A stretch of DNA of 64,000 nucleotides, from positions 248,001 to 312,000 of the forward strand of contig NZ_QUOQ01000004.1 in assembly GCF_003704105.1 (NCBI RefSeq), in the 5' to 3' direction. Every line of letters starts with the position of its first letter. Within the stretch, counting starts at the first letter, position 1. A program made the translations under genes and the position numbers. This DNA comes from Brevundimonas lutea (GTDB taxonomy: Bacteria; Pseudomonadota; Alphaproteobacteria; Caulobacterales; Caulobacteraceae). The notes beneath the pieces were generated by a model. It ran no database searches and was not told where the DNA came from. It saw only the letters and a program-made list of their open reading frames with translations. Below, one piece after another: positions 29,586 to 38,370 of this stretch.

Positions 29586-30839
29586 ATGCCGATCCCCGCC
29601 GCAGATCAGGCCGTTCTCGACGCCGTCGAGGCCCGGGCCGAAAGCCTCGTCTCGCGCGCCGTCGCCTGGTCGAATCTCAACTCCGGCAGCCGCAACGGCG
29701 CCGGGCTGATGGCCGTGCTCGACGCCCTGGAGATCGAGGCGCGACGTCTGCCCGGCATGGTCGAGCGTGTCGCCACCGCCCCCATCGTCACCGTCGCCGA
29801 CGACGGCCGGGTGGTCGAGGAGCCGACCGCCCCGGCGCTGAGGATCACCACCCGTCCCGAGGCCGAGATCCAGGTGATCCTGACCGGCCACTACGACACC
29901 GTCTTTCCCGCCGACAGCCCGTTCCAAACAGTCGTGAGCCGTCCCGACGGCGCCCTGAACGGCCCCGGCCTGGCCGACATGAAGGGCGGGATCAGCGTCA
30001 TGCTGGGGGCGCTCGAGGCGTTCGAGGCGCACGCCGACAAGGACCGCGTCGGCTGGACCGTGCTGCTGTCGCCCGACGAGGAGATCGGCTCGCCCGCCTC
30101 CGCCCCCCTACTGGCCGAGCTGGGCGCCTGCGGCCATCTGGGCCTGACCTATGAGCCGGCCCTGCCGGACGGCTCCCTGGCCGGCGAACGCAAAGGCTCG
30201 GCCAATTTCCACCTCGCCGTCCACGGCCTGGCCGCCCATGCCGGGCGCGCCTTCGAAGAGGGACGGAACGCGGTCGCCGGCGCCGCCATCCTCGCCTCCC
30301 GCCTCCACGCCCTGAACGGTCAGCGTCAGGGCGTCACCGTCAATGTCGCGAAAATTTCCGGCGGGGCCGCCCTGAACGTGGTCGCCGACCATGCGGTGGT
30401 TCGGTTCAACTGCCGGGTCCCCGACACTCAGGCCGCCGCCTGGATCGACGCCTCGGTGCGCGAGATCGCCGCCGCGCCGCCGTTCGAGGGTCTGACCACC
30501 CACCTGCATGGCGGCTTCACCCGCCCGCCCAAGCCGATGGACGCCGCCCAGACCCGTCTGGCCCAGGCCGTGGCCGACGCCGGCGAGGCCCTGGGCCAGC
30601 CCATCCGCTTCGCCCCCTCCGGCGGGGTGTGCGAGGGCAACAATCTACACGCCGCCGGCCTGCCCAACATCGACACATTGGGCGTCGTCGGCGGGGCGAT
30701 CCATTCAGACCAGGAGTTCGCCTGGCCCGCCAGTTTCGCCGACCGCGCCAAACTCAGCGCCCTGATCCTGTGCCGCATCGCCTCGGGCCAGATCGACGCC
30801 CGCGCGCTCAAGGCGCTTCGTATGGAGACCATGGGGTGA
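29586..30839 (+). CDS. M20-family metallohydrolase in the arginine succinyltransferase operon
   Basis: This 417-residue protein is a carboxypeptidase-G2/ArgE-type dinuclear zinc amidohydrolase. All five metal ligands and the base are visible: H102 in GHYDTVF with D104, D131 in DMKGG, E165-E166 in DEEIGS, E190 in TYEPA, and H373 in IHSDQE. A dimerisation insert lies at about 205-320. It is the first gene of a unit with astA, astD and astB. No AstE (M14-like succinylglutamate desuccinylase) is present, so this enzyme is a candidate for the last step, N-succinylglutamate hydrolysis. That role is inference from context. Confidence 0.85.
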   Translation: MPIPAADQAVLDAVEARAESLVSRAVAWSNLNSGSRNGAGLMAVLDALEIEARRLPGMVERVATAPIVTVADDGRVVEEPTAPALRITTRPEAEIQVILTGHYDTVFPADSPFQTVVSRPDGALNGPGLADMKGGISVMLGALEAFEAHADKDRVGWTVLLSPDEEIGSPASAPLLAELGACGHLGLTYEPALPDGSLAGERKGSANFHLAVHGLAAHAGRAFEEGRNAVAGAAILASRLHALNGQRQGVTVNVAKISGGAALNVVADHAVVRFNCRVPDTQAAAWIDASVREIAAAPPFEGLTTHLHGGFTRPPKPMDAAQTRLAQAVADAGEALGQPIRFAPSGGVCEGNNLHAAGLPNIDTLGVVGGAIHSDQEFAWPASFADRAKLSALILCRIASGQIDARALKALRMETMG

Positions 30840-30864
30840 CCGCCCGCAACGAAGAAAGCCCTGA

Positions 30865-31872
30865 ATGCTCGTCGTAAGACCCGCCGGCCCCGCCGACCTC
30901 GACCATCTGCTGGAGCTCGCCATCCTGTCGGGCCCAGGCTTCACCAGCCTGCCCGAGGATCCGGACCAGCTGTCCGAACGCCTGGACGTCAGCCGTGACA
31001 GCTTCCAGGGCGCGCTGGCGCCGCAGGAACGCTGGTACACGCTGATGCTCGAGGAATCCGACACCGGCGACGTCGACGGCGTCGGCTCGGTCAAGGCGGC
31101 CGTGGGTCTGAAACGGCCGTTCTTCTCGCTGCGCCTGTCGAACCACACCCAGTCCTCGCCCAGCGTCGGCGTGCGGCTGGAGCATCAGACCCTCGCTTTG
31201 GTCAATGAGTGCACGGGCTGGACCGAGGTCGGCTCGCTGTTCCTCAAGGCCGACCGGCGCAAGGGCGGCGCCGGCCGCCTGCTCAGCCAGTCGCGCTATA
31301 TGCTTATCGGCGCCGAACCCGAGCTGTTCGCCGAGACCGTCCTGGCCGAGCTGCGCGGCGTGTTCACGCCCGACGGCGCCTGCCCGTTCTGGGACCATGT
31401 GGCGCACAAGTTCTTTCCGATGGAGTTCGACGACGCCGACCGCATGACCGGCTCGACCGACAAGCAGTTCATCCTCGACCTGGCGCCGCGCCATCCCATC
31501 TATGTCGAACTGCTGCCCGAACCCGCCCGCGCGGTGATCGCCAAGGTGCATCCGCAGGGCGTGCCCGCCATGGCGCTGCTGGAATCCGAGGGGTTCCGCC
31601 CCAACGGCCTGGTGGACATCTTCGACGCCGGTCCGACCGTCACCTGCCAGCGCGACAATATCCGCACCGTCCGCGACGCCCGGCCGCTGACGGTTCGCAT
31701 CGAAGCCGAGGTCGAAGCCGAACTGCCCGCCCTGATCTCCACCGCCGGCGTCGCCGACTTCCGCGCCGTCCGCCAGAAGGCGGTCATCGACGGCGACACG
31801 GCGCTGATCGGCCGCGACGCGGCCGAGGCGTTGAAGGTCAAGGCGGGGGATGTGGTGCGGGTGAAGAGCTGA
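30865..31872 (+). CDS. astA: Arginine N-succinyltransferase
   Basis: AstA starts arginine catabolism by succinylating arginine with succinyl-CoA. The 335-residue protein has the GNAT-like beginning VVRPAGPADLDHLLELA and conserved blocks FTSLPEDPDQLSER, LEHQTLALVNECTG, EVGSLFLKADRRKGGAGRLLSQSRY, CPFWDHVAHKFF and DFRAVR near the C terminus. These are diagnostic of the AstA/AruF family. It starts 25 bases after the M20 hydrolase and is followed by astD after 10 bases. It is one polypeptide, not the two-subunit form of Pseudomonas. Confidence 0.95.
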   Translation: MLVVRPAGPADLDHLLELAILSGPGFTSLPEDPDQLSERLDVSRDSFQGALAPQERWYTLMLEESDTGDVDGVGSVKAAVGLKRPFFSLRLSNHTQSSPSVGVRLEHQTLALVNECTGWTEVGSLFLKADRRKGGAGRLLSQSRYMLIGAEPELFAETVLAELRGVFTPDGACPFWDHVAHKFFPMEFDDADRMTGSTDKQFILDLAPRHPIYVELLPEPARAVIAKVHPQGVPAMALLESEGFRPNGLVDIFDAGPTVTCQRDNIRTVRDARPLTVRIEAEVEAELPALISTAGVADFRAVRQKAVIDGDTALIGRDAAEALKVKAGDVVRVKS

Positions 31873-31882
31873 AGGACTGAGC

Positions 31883-33298
31883 ATGACCCAATTGATCTCC
31901 ACCAACCCCGCCACCGGCGACACCGTCTGGGACGGCCCCGAGGCCACCGCCGCCGAGGTCGCCGCCGCCGTCGGGCGCGCCCGCGCCGCCTTCCCCGACT
32001 GGGGCGACCGGCCGCGCCAGGACCGGATCGACGCGGTCAAACGCTATCAGGCCGCGCTGAAGGCCCGCGCGCCGGAGATCGCTCTGGCCATCAGCCGCGA
32101 GACCGGCAAGGCGCCATGGGAGACCACCGCCGAGCTTGGCGCTATGCAGGGCAAGGTCGATATCTCGATCCGCGCGTATGACGAGCGCACCGGCGAACGC
32201 ACGGCCGACACCGCCTTCGGCCGCGCGACCCTGCGCCACCGTCCGCACGGCGTCGCGGCGGTGCTGGGCCCGTTCAACTTCCCCGGCCACCTGCCCAACG
32301 GCCACATCGTCCCGGCTCTGCTCGCCGGTGACACGGTGGTGTTCAAGCCGTCGGAAGAAGCGCCTTTGACGGGCCAGCTGATGGCCGACTGCCTGGCCGA
32401 GGCCGATCTGCCGGAGGGGGTGTTCAACCTCGTCCAGGGCGGACGCGACACAGGCGCGGCCCTGCTGGACCAGCCGATCGACGCCCTGATGTTCACCGGC
32501 TCGGGCGCGGCCGGCGCGCATTTCAGGCGCAAGTTCGCCGACGATCCGCACGTCATCCTGGCGCTCGAGCTGGGCGGCAACAATCCGCTGGTGGTGTGGG
32601 ACGCCGCCGACGCCGAGGCGGTCGCCGGCATCATCGTCCAGTCCGCCTTCATCACCACCGGCCAGCGCTGCTCCTGCGCGCGCCGGCTGATCCTGCCCCA
32701 AGGCGCCCAGGGCGACGCCATTCTCGAAGCCGTCATGGCCCTCGTCGCCCGCCTGACCTTCGCCCCGCACGACAGCGACCCCGAGCCCTACGCCGGCCCC
32801 CTGATCTCGGCTCGCGCCGCCGGTCAGGCCCTGGATGCGCTGCAACGCCGCGTCGACGCCGGCGCCCGCGTGCTGCTCCCCGCCAGCCGCATCGACGGCC
32901 TGTCCGACGCCTTCGTCTCGCCGGGGATCATCGACGCCACGGGGATCGAGATCGAGGACGAGGAGATCTTCGCTCCCTTCCTGACCGTCACCCGCGTGGC
33001 CGATTTCGACGCCGCGATCCAGGCCGGTAACGCCACCCGCTATGGCCTCAGCGCCGGTCTGGTCAGCGACGACCCGGCCAACTGGGACCGCTTCATCCGC
33101 CGCATCCGCGCGGGCGTGGTGAACTTCAACCGCCCGACCACCGGCGCCGCCGGGGACATGCCCTTCGGCGGCCTGGGCGCCAGCGGCAACCACCGCCCCA
33201 GCGCCTACTACGCCGCCGACTACTGCGCCTATCCGGTCGCCAGCTTCGAGGCGGATGCGGTGAAGAGCATCGAGGGCGAGATCAGGGGACTGCGATGA
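31883..33298 (+). CDS. astD: N-succinylglutamate-5-semialdehyde dehydrogenase
   Basis: AstD oxidises succinylglutamic semialdehyde with NAD in the fourth AST step. The 471-residue aldehyde dehydrogenase has the N-terminal TNPATGDTVW, LGPFNFPGHLPNGHIVPAL, the Rossmann loop FTGSGAAGAHFR, the catalytic glutamate in LALELGGNNPLVV, and the catalytic cysteine region TTGQRCSCARRL. FNRPTTGAAGDMPFGGLGASGNHRP is the typical AstD C-terminal block (shown here in part as PFGGLGASGNHRP). The stop overlaps the astB start as ATGA. Confidence 0.95.
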   Translation: MTQLISTNPATGDTVWDGPEATAAEVAAAVGRARAAFPDWGDRPRQDRIDAVKRYQAALKARAPEIALAISRETGKAPWETTAELGAMQGKVDISIRAYDERTGERTADTAFGRATLRHRPHGVAAVLGPFNFPGHLPNGHIVPALLAGDTVVFKPSEEAPLTGQLMADCLAEADLPEGVFNLVQGGRDTGAALLDQPIDALMFTGSGAAGAHFRRKFADDPHVILALELGGNNPLVVWDAADAEAVAGIIVQSAFITTGQRCSCARRLILPQGAQGDAILEAVMALVARLTFAPHDSDPEPYAGPLISARAAGQALDALQRRVDAGARVLLPASRIDGLSDAFVSPGIIDATGIEIEDEEIFAPFLTVTRVADFDAAIQAGNATRYGLSAGLVSDDPANWDRFIRRIRAGVVNFNRPTTGAAGDMPFGGLGASGNHRPSAYYAADYCAYPVASFEADAVKSIEGEIRGLR

Positions 33299-34629
33299 CC
33301 CCGGCCGTCGAAGCGAACGCCGACGGGCTGATCGGGCCGACGCATTCCTATGCGGGGCTGTCGCCCGGCAATCTGGCTTCCAGCCTGAACAAGGGCGAGG
33401 CGTCCAATCCCCGCGCTGCCGTCCTCCAGGGCCTTGAGAAGATGCGGCTGCTCGCCGATCTGGGCCTGCCGCAGTACGTGCTGCCGCCGCACGAACGCCC
33501 CTTCATCCCCTTCCTTCGCAGCCTCGGCTTCACCGGCTCCGACGCCCAGGTCGTCGAGCGGGCCTGGACGGACGCCCCGTCGTTCGCCGCCGCCGCCTGT
33601 TCGGCCTCGCCGATGTGGGCCGCCAACGCCGCGACCGTGACACCCAGCGCCGACGCCGCCGACGGCCGGGTCCATTTCACCCCCGCCAATCTGGTCACCA
33701 ACCTGCACCGCTCGCTGGAGCACGCCCAGACCAAGCGCGCGCTGGACGCCCTCTTCCCCGACCCCGACCGCTTCGCCGTCCACGACGCCCTGCCGAGCGT
33801 CGGCCACCTGGCCGACGAGGGCGCCGCCAACCACGTCCACCTGTGCGCCGAGCACGGGGCGCCGGGCGTCAATCTGCTGGTCTGGGGGCGCGAGGCGCAT
33901 GAGGGCTGGACCGGCCGCTATCCGGCCCGCCAGACGCGCGAGGCCTCCGAGACCCTGGCCCGCCGCCACGGCGCCCAGCGCGCGGTGCTGGCCCGACAGG
34001 GCCGCGACGCCATCGCCGGTGGAACCTTCCACAATGACGTGGTCTGCGTCGGCGCGCTGGACACCCTGTTCTTCCACGACATGGCCTTCGAGGATCGCGC
34101 CGCCGTCGAAACCGAGATCCGCCGCGCCGCCGAGGGCTTGTTCGAGCCGGTCTTCGTCGAGGTGTCGTCCGCCGACCTGCCGCTGGCCGACGCCATCTCC
34201 AGCTATCTGTTCAACTCCATGCTGATCCAGATCCCGGGCGAGGATCGGCTGACCCTGATTTGCCCGACCGAGACCCGCGACAACGCCCGCAGCCACGCCG
34301 TCGCCGAGAGCTTCGCCGGCTCCAACGGTCCGATCGGCGCGGTTCGCTACGTCGATGTCCGCCAGTCGATGCGCAACGGCGGCGGCCCCGCCTGCCTGCG
34401 TCTGCGCGTTGTGCTGACCGAGGCGGAGCAGGCGGCCACCAATCCCGCCATGCGACTGACCCCCGACCTTCACGCCCGACTGACGGCCTGGGCGGAGGCG
34501 CACTACCGCGACCGCCTGACGCCGGCCGATCTGGCCGATCCCGCCTTGCTGGACGAAAGCCGACGGGCGCTGGATGAATTGACGGGAATTCTGGGCCTGG
34601 GCGCGGGTTTCTATCCGTTTCAGCACTGA
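33295..34629 (+). CDS. astB: N-succinylarginine dihydrolase
   Basis: AstB hydrolyses succinylarginine to succinylornithine, carbon dioxide and two ammonia in a pentein fold. The 444-residue sequence shows DGLIGPTHSYAGLS-type start, ASSLNKGEASNPRAA, WAANAATVTPS, LPSVGHLADEGAANH with catalytic residues, FHNDVVCVGALD, and RQSMRNGGGPACLRLRV near the C terminus. Together they identify AstB with no doubt. It is the last gene of the visible ast unit. astC and astE are not in the window. Confidence 0.96.
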   Translation: MTPAVEANADGLIGPTHSYAGLSPGNLASSLNKGEASNPRAAVLQGLEKMRLLADLGLPQYVLPPHERPFIPFLRSLGFTGSDAQVVERAWTDAPSFAAAACSASPMWAANAATVTPSADAADGRVHFTPANLVTNLHRSLEHAQTKRALDALFPDPDRFAVHDALPSVGHLADEGAANHVHLCAEHGAPGVNLLVWGREAHEGWTGRYPARQTREASETLARRHGAQRAVLARQGRDAIAGGTFHNDVVCVGALDTLFFHDMAFEDRAAVETEIRRAAEGLFEPVFVEVSSADLPLADAISSYLFNSMLIQIPGEDRLTLICPTETRDNARSHAVAESFAGSNGPIGAVRYVDVRQSMRNGGGPACLRLRVVLTEAEQAATNPAMRLTPDLHARLTAWAEAHYRDRLTPADLADPALLDESRRALDELTGILGLGAGFYPFQH

Positions 34630-34709
34630 TCCCACCCTGACCGAGAGTGAGTAACTGTCGCACCCCGCGCCCGCTCAAACCGTCACAAATCCCTGCTCAA
34701 ACCCGCAGC

Positions 34710-36155
34710 ATGATCCAGTCCCGACGCCTGTTCCTCGGCTCCGCCGCCGCCCTCGCCCTCTCCGGCTACGCCCGACGCGCCGACGCCTTGGCCCAGGACG
34801 AGGCCCTGATGGAGAGCGGCTTCATCGACGGCCCCTCGCGCAACGAGGTGTTCGGCTACGGCCCGATGAAGGCCGACCCCTACCGCCTGCTCGACCTACC
34901 CGAGGGCTTTTCCTATCGCGTTGTGTCGCAAGCGGGCGAGACCATGGCCGACGGCCTGACCGCGCCGGACAAGTTCGACGGCATGGGCTGTTTCGGCTTG
35001 GACGAGGATCGCGTCATCCTGGTCCGCAATCACGAGATCGACGCCGACGAATTCAACCTCAGCGCCTGGGGCGCCCAGCATCGGCTGCTGGGCGGCGTCG
35101 AGCGCGCGTCGGTGTTCGGTGTCTATCCAGACCCTGCGGGCGGCGTCTATCCGCTGGGGGGCGGCACGACGACGGTTGTCTATAATCTCCGCACAGGCCG
35201 CACCGAGCGCCAGCATCTCAGCCTGGGCGGCACGGCCACCAACTGCGCCGGCGGCGTCACGCCCTGGGGCTCATGGCTCAGCTGCGAGGAGTCCACGGCG
35301 GGCATAAAGGACGGCCTGCCTCAGGACCACGGATGGGTGTTCGAGGTGCCGTCACGCGAGACCGGACTGGTCGCGCCCCGGCCGATCAAGGCCATGGGCC
35401 GGTTCAAGCACGAGGCCGCCTGCATCGATCCGCGCACGGGCGTGGTCTATCTGACCGAGGACGTGGCCGACAGCCTGTTCTACCGCTATCTGCCGGTCGA
35501 TCCGCGCGACCTGCATCGCGGCGGCCGGCCTCAGGCTCTGGCCTTCGTCGAGGACGCGGCGGCCGACAGTCGAAACTGGGACAGCCTCTACTGGCGTCAG
35601 GGCGAGCGGCGACGCGCCCGCTGGATCGATCTGGAAGACGTCGAGAGCCCCGAGGCCGATCTGAATGTTCGCGGCCATGCGGCCGGCGCGGCCATCTTCG
35701 CCCGAGGCGAGGGTGTCGTCTGGGCCGGAGACCACCTCTATTTCACCTGCACGTCCGGCGGCGTGGGGCGTCACGGTCAGATCGTCCGCTACGTCCCCAG
35801 CCCGCGCGAGGGCCAGTCCGACGAAGCCTCCGATCCCGGCGTGGTCGAGTTGTTCGTCGAGGCCGGTGACCGGGCGGTGCTGGACTATGTCGACAACATC
35901 ACCGTCGCCCCCAATGGCCATGTCATCGGCTGCGAGGACAAGCAGGTCGGGGTCCAGCACGTGAAGGGCGTCACCCCCGATGGCCGCGTCTACGCCATCG
36001 CCCGAAACGCCATGGGGCTGGAGGCCGAGGACGAGTCCAACACCGAGTTCGCCGGAGTCTGTTTCGCGCCCGACGGCCGGACCATGTTCGTGAATCTCTA
36101 TTCGCCGGGCCTGACTCTGGCGATCACCGGGCCGTGGGAGAGTTTCAGGGCCTAG
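34710..36155 (+). CDS. Secreted PhoX-like protein (DUF839), probable alkaline phosphatase
   Basis: This 481-residue protein has a twin-arginine signal peptide (SRRLFLGSAAALALSG, residues 4-19), consistent with export of a folded metalloprotein by Tat. The body shows PhoX/DUF839 blocks: RLLDLPEGFSYRV, GCFGLDEDRVILVRNHEI, GGTATNCAGGVTPWGSWLSCEE with its conserved cysteines and glutamate, GRFKHEAACIDPRTGVVYLTED, and a late YVDNITVAPNGHVIGCED. PhoX phosphatases use iron and calcium and release phosphate from organic esters. Whether this member is a phosphatase or another DUF839 enzyme is not settled. No Pho box was identified. Confidence 0.85.
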   Translation: MIQSRRLFLGSAAALALSGYARRADALAQDEALMESGFIDGPSRNEVFGYGPMKADPYRLLDLPEGFSYRVVSQAGETMADGLTAPDKFDGMGCFGLDEDRVILVRNHEIDADEFNLSAWGAQHRLLGGVERASVFGVYPDPAGGVYPLGGGTTTVVYNLRTGRTERQHLSLGGTATNCAGGVTPWGSWLSCEESTAGIKDGLPQDHGWVFEVPSRETGLVAPRPIKAMGRFKHEAACIDPRTGVVYLTEDVADSLFYRYLPVDPRDLHRGGRPQALAFVEDAAADSRNWDSLYWRQGERRRARWIDLEDVESPEADLNVRGHAAGAAIFARGEGVVWAGDHLYFTCTSGGVGRHGQIVRYVPSPREGQSDEASDPGVVELFVEAGDRAVLDYVDNITVAPNGHVIGCEDKQVGVQHVKGVTPDGRVYAIARNAMGLEAEDESNTEFAGVCFAPDGRTMFVNLYSPGLTLAITGPWESFRA

Positions 36156-36162
36156 CATCCGA

Positions 36163-36182
36163 ACCCCGGCGAAGACCGGGGT
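36163..36182. repeat. Palindromic repeat copy 1, CCCCGGCGAAGACCGGGG
   Basis: ACCCCGG and CCGGGGT pair around a 6-base loop (CGAAGA) just after the PhoX-like gene. With the copy at 36234-36251 it forms an inverted pair of one consensus, CCCCGGCGAAGRCCGGGG. Such short GC palindromes recur between convergent genes in alphaproteobacterial genomes and may act in transcription ends. Confidence 0.65.
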
Positions 36183-36233
36183 CTAAGGCCAAGAGCTCGC
36201 GTCGTGGCGACGTCTCACGCGCGCCCTCCAGGG

Positions 36234-36251
36234 CCCCGGCCTTCGCCGGGG
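36234..36251. repeat. Palindromic repeat copy 2, inverted relative to copy 1
   Basis: CCCCGGC and GCCGGGG pair around a CTTC loop. The reverse complement, CCCCGGCGAAGGCCGGGG, differs from copy 1 by one base. It lies 14 bases from the stop of phhA, so each copy sits next to one of two convergent genes. Confidence 0.65.
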
Positions 36252-36265
36252 AGACGGCCTGTGCA

Positions 36266-37141
36266 TCAGGCCGCGAACCGCCCGCCCTTTTCGGCATAGG
36301 CCTGAGTGCCGCGGGTAATGACGTCGTCGCCGGGACGGATGGCGTCGATGGCGATGTCCTCGGCGCCCTTCAGCCGGTCATAGATCGGGCCGAAATCCTG
36401 CAGCGTGTCGCGCTTCAGCTGCTCCAGCGAGTCGATGACGAAATAGACCTGCTGGAAGTCGTCGATCCGGTAGAGGGTCTTCATCACCCGCTCCAGATCG
36501 AAGCCAATCCGGTTAGGCGACGGGTCCTCGACGGCAAAGACGCTCTCGGTCGAGGACGACACGATGCCCGCGCCATAGATGCGCAAATCGCCCCGCTCGC
36601 GCATCAGGCCGAACTCCACCGTGTACCAGTACAGCCGCGCCAGATTGGGCAGCAACCCCAGGCTCGCCGCCCTCTGCCCGCCCTTGCCATAGGCCTCCAT
36701 ATAGGCGGCGAACGCGGGGTCGGTCAGCATCGGCACATGGCCGAAGACGTCGTGAAAAATGTCCGGCTCCTGCAGGTAATCCAGCTGGTCCGGCTTTCGG
36801 ATGAACTGGCCGGAGACGAAGCGACGGTTGGCCAGGTGGTCGAAGAACACCTCGTCGGGCACCAGGCCGGGCACACAGACCACCGTCCAGCCGGTCAGGG
36901 CCTGCAGCTTGGGGTTCATCGTCTCGAAGTCGGGAATGCCGCCCGTGTTGAGGTCCAGCGCCTTCAGCCCGTTCAGGAAAGCATCGCACGCTCGGCCGGG
37001 CAGGATCTTCATCTGCCGGTCGTAGAGGGTGTCCCAGGTCTGATGCTCGACCTCCGTATAGGCCGACCAGTTCTGGGGGATGGTCCAGTCGGCGGCCGCG
37101 CCCTCGGGCGGTTTCTCAAAGACATGCTCGAAATCGGCCAT
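36266..37141 (-). CDS. phhA: Phenylalanine 4-monooxygenase
   Basis: PhhA hydroxylates phenylalanine to tyrosine with tetrahydropterin and non-heme iron. The 291-residue bacterial form has only the catalytic domain. The iron ligands are H130 and H135 in HDVFGH and E176 in YTVEFGL, with the spacing (5 and 41) of the well-studied Chromobacterium enzyme. Other blocks are FIRKPDQLDYLQEPD, YGAGIVSSSTES and IDDFQQVYFVIDS. No regulatory ACT domain is present. No phhB (pterin dehydratase) lies nearby. The gene converges with the PhoX-like gene and diverges from ppx. Confidence 0.96.
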   Translation of the reverse strand: MADFEHVFEKPPEGAAADWTIPQNWSAYTEVEHQTWDTLYDRQMKILPGRACDAFLNGLKALDLNTGGIPDFETMNPKLQALTGWTVVCVPGLVPDEVFFDHLANRRFVSGQFIRKPDQLDYLQEPDIFHDVFGHVPMLTDPAFAAYMEAYGKGGQRAASLGLLPNLARLYWYTVEFGLMRERGDLRIYGAGIVSSSTESVFAVEDPSPNRIGFDLERVMKTLYRIDDFQQVYFVIDSLEQLKRDTLQDFGPIYDRLKGAEDIAIDAIRPGDDVITRGTQAYAEKGGRFAA

Positions 37142-37302
37142 GGCTGGCTCCCTCCAGTCGTTTCGGCCAACATAGGCGTGTCGGCGTTCCGTTTGAACGT
37201 CTCAGACCCGAGATCGTCCCGGCTTGGCGCAGGGCGATCGTCCGCCTACGGTGGGAGGGACGAAGCGTCGCACCCGCGCGATGCTCACCCAAGGCCTGGC
37301 TC

Positions 37303-38337
37303 ATGCCGCACCGCAACGGCGCGCCCCGACGGCGCGACGACGGGTCCCGGCGAGGTCGCGAGGCGCCGCTGTACGCGGCGCTCGACCTGGGGACCAACAA
37401 CTGCCGCCTGCTGATCGCGCGACCGGCGCGCGACGGGTTTCGCGTGGTCGACTCCTTCAGCCGCATCGTGCGCCTGGGCCAGGGGCTGAGCGCCTCCGGC
37501 GCCCTGGCCGACGCCGCCATGGACCGCGCGGTCGACGCTTTGCAGCACTGCGCCGAGAAAATCGCGCGCCGGGGCGTGAGCGCCGACCGGGTCAGCGCCG
37601 TAGCCACCCAAGCCTGCCGCATGGCCGGCAACGGGGAAGCCTTCATCGCCCGCGTCCGTGCCGAAACCGGCCTCCAGTTGCGCATCATCGAGCCTGAGGA
37701 GGAGGCGGCCCTGGCCGTCGCCGGCTGTCGCAACCTGCTGGATTCGCGCGCGCCGGCGGCTCTGATCGTCGATGTCGGCGGCGGCTCGACCGAACTGTCC
37801 TGGCTCAGCCGCCGGGGTCAGGGCGACCAGGCCGACTGGATCGTGATCGACTGGATGTCGATGCCGCTGGGCGTCGTCTCCCTGGCCGAGCGCTGGCCCG
37901 AGCCGGACGGCGGCGGCGATCCCTGGTATGAATCCATGGTCGACGACGTGCGCGGGGCGTTGAAGGGCCGCGAGGTCGCCGAGACCCTGAGGCCGCATTT
38001 CGAGACCGGCGCGGCGCATCTGGTCGGCACATCGGGCGCGATCACCAGCCTGGCCGGGGTGCATCTGGGTCTGGCGCGCTATGAGCGCAGCAAGGTCGAC
38101 GGCCTGTGGATGGACAAGGCCCAGTGCCAGGCGGCGGCCAGGAAGCTGCACGATCTGGGGCCCGACGGTCGAGCGCGGGAGGCCTGTATCGGCCCGGACC
38201 GCGCCGACCTGGTGCTTGCCGGGGCCGCCATCCTGGAAGGCATACAGCGCGAGTGGCCCTGTCCCCGCGTGCGGGTGGCGGATCGGGGACTGCGCGAGGG
38301 GCTGCTGCTCAACCGGATGCGGCAGGAGCGGGGGTGA
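37303..38337 (+). CDS. Exopolyphosphatase / guanosine pentaphosphate phosphatase family protein
   Basis: This 344-residue protein belongs to the Ppx/GppA branch of the ASKHA fold. It shows the phosphate-1 block LYAALDLGTNNCRLLIA, RIVRLGQGLSASGAL, the ATQACRMAGNG block, the catalytic-glutamate region EPEEEAALAV, and IVDVGGGSTELSW. Members degrade polyphosphate or convert pppGpp to ppGpp. At 344 residues it is the short form without the C-terminal HD domain. A basic stretch (RRRDDGSRRGRE) precedes the fold, so the true start may lie slightly downstream. The substrate preference is not readable. Confidence 0.9.
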   Translation: MPHRNGAPRRRDDGSRRGREAPLYAALDLGTNNCRLLIARPARDGFRVVDSFSRIVRLGQGLSASGALADAAMDRAVDALQHCAEKIARRGVSADRVSAVATQACRMAGNGEAFIARVRAETGLQLRIIEPEEEAALAVAGCRNLLDSRAPAALIVDVGGGSTELSWLSRRGQGDQADWIVIDWMSMPLGVVSLAERWPEPDGGGDPWYESMVDDVRGALKGREVAETLRPHFETGAAHLVGTSGAITSLAGVHLGLARYERSKVDGLWMDKAQCQAAARKLHDLGPDGRAREACIGPDRADLVLAGAAILEGIQREWPCPRVRVADRGLREGLLLNRMRQERG

Positions 38338-38370
38338 CCTCCCTCCCCCGTAAAGGGAAGAGAGATGTGG

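Noticed and set aside
38338..38370. Terminator-like CCC/GGG run after the Ppx gene
   Set aside because: Pairing is imperfect and short, with no T-run.
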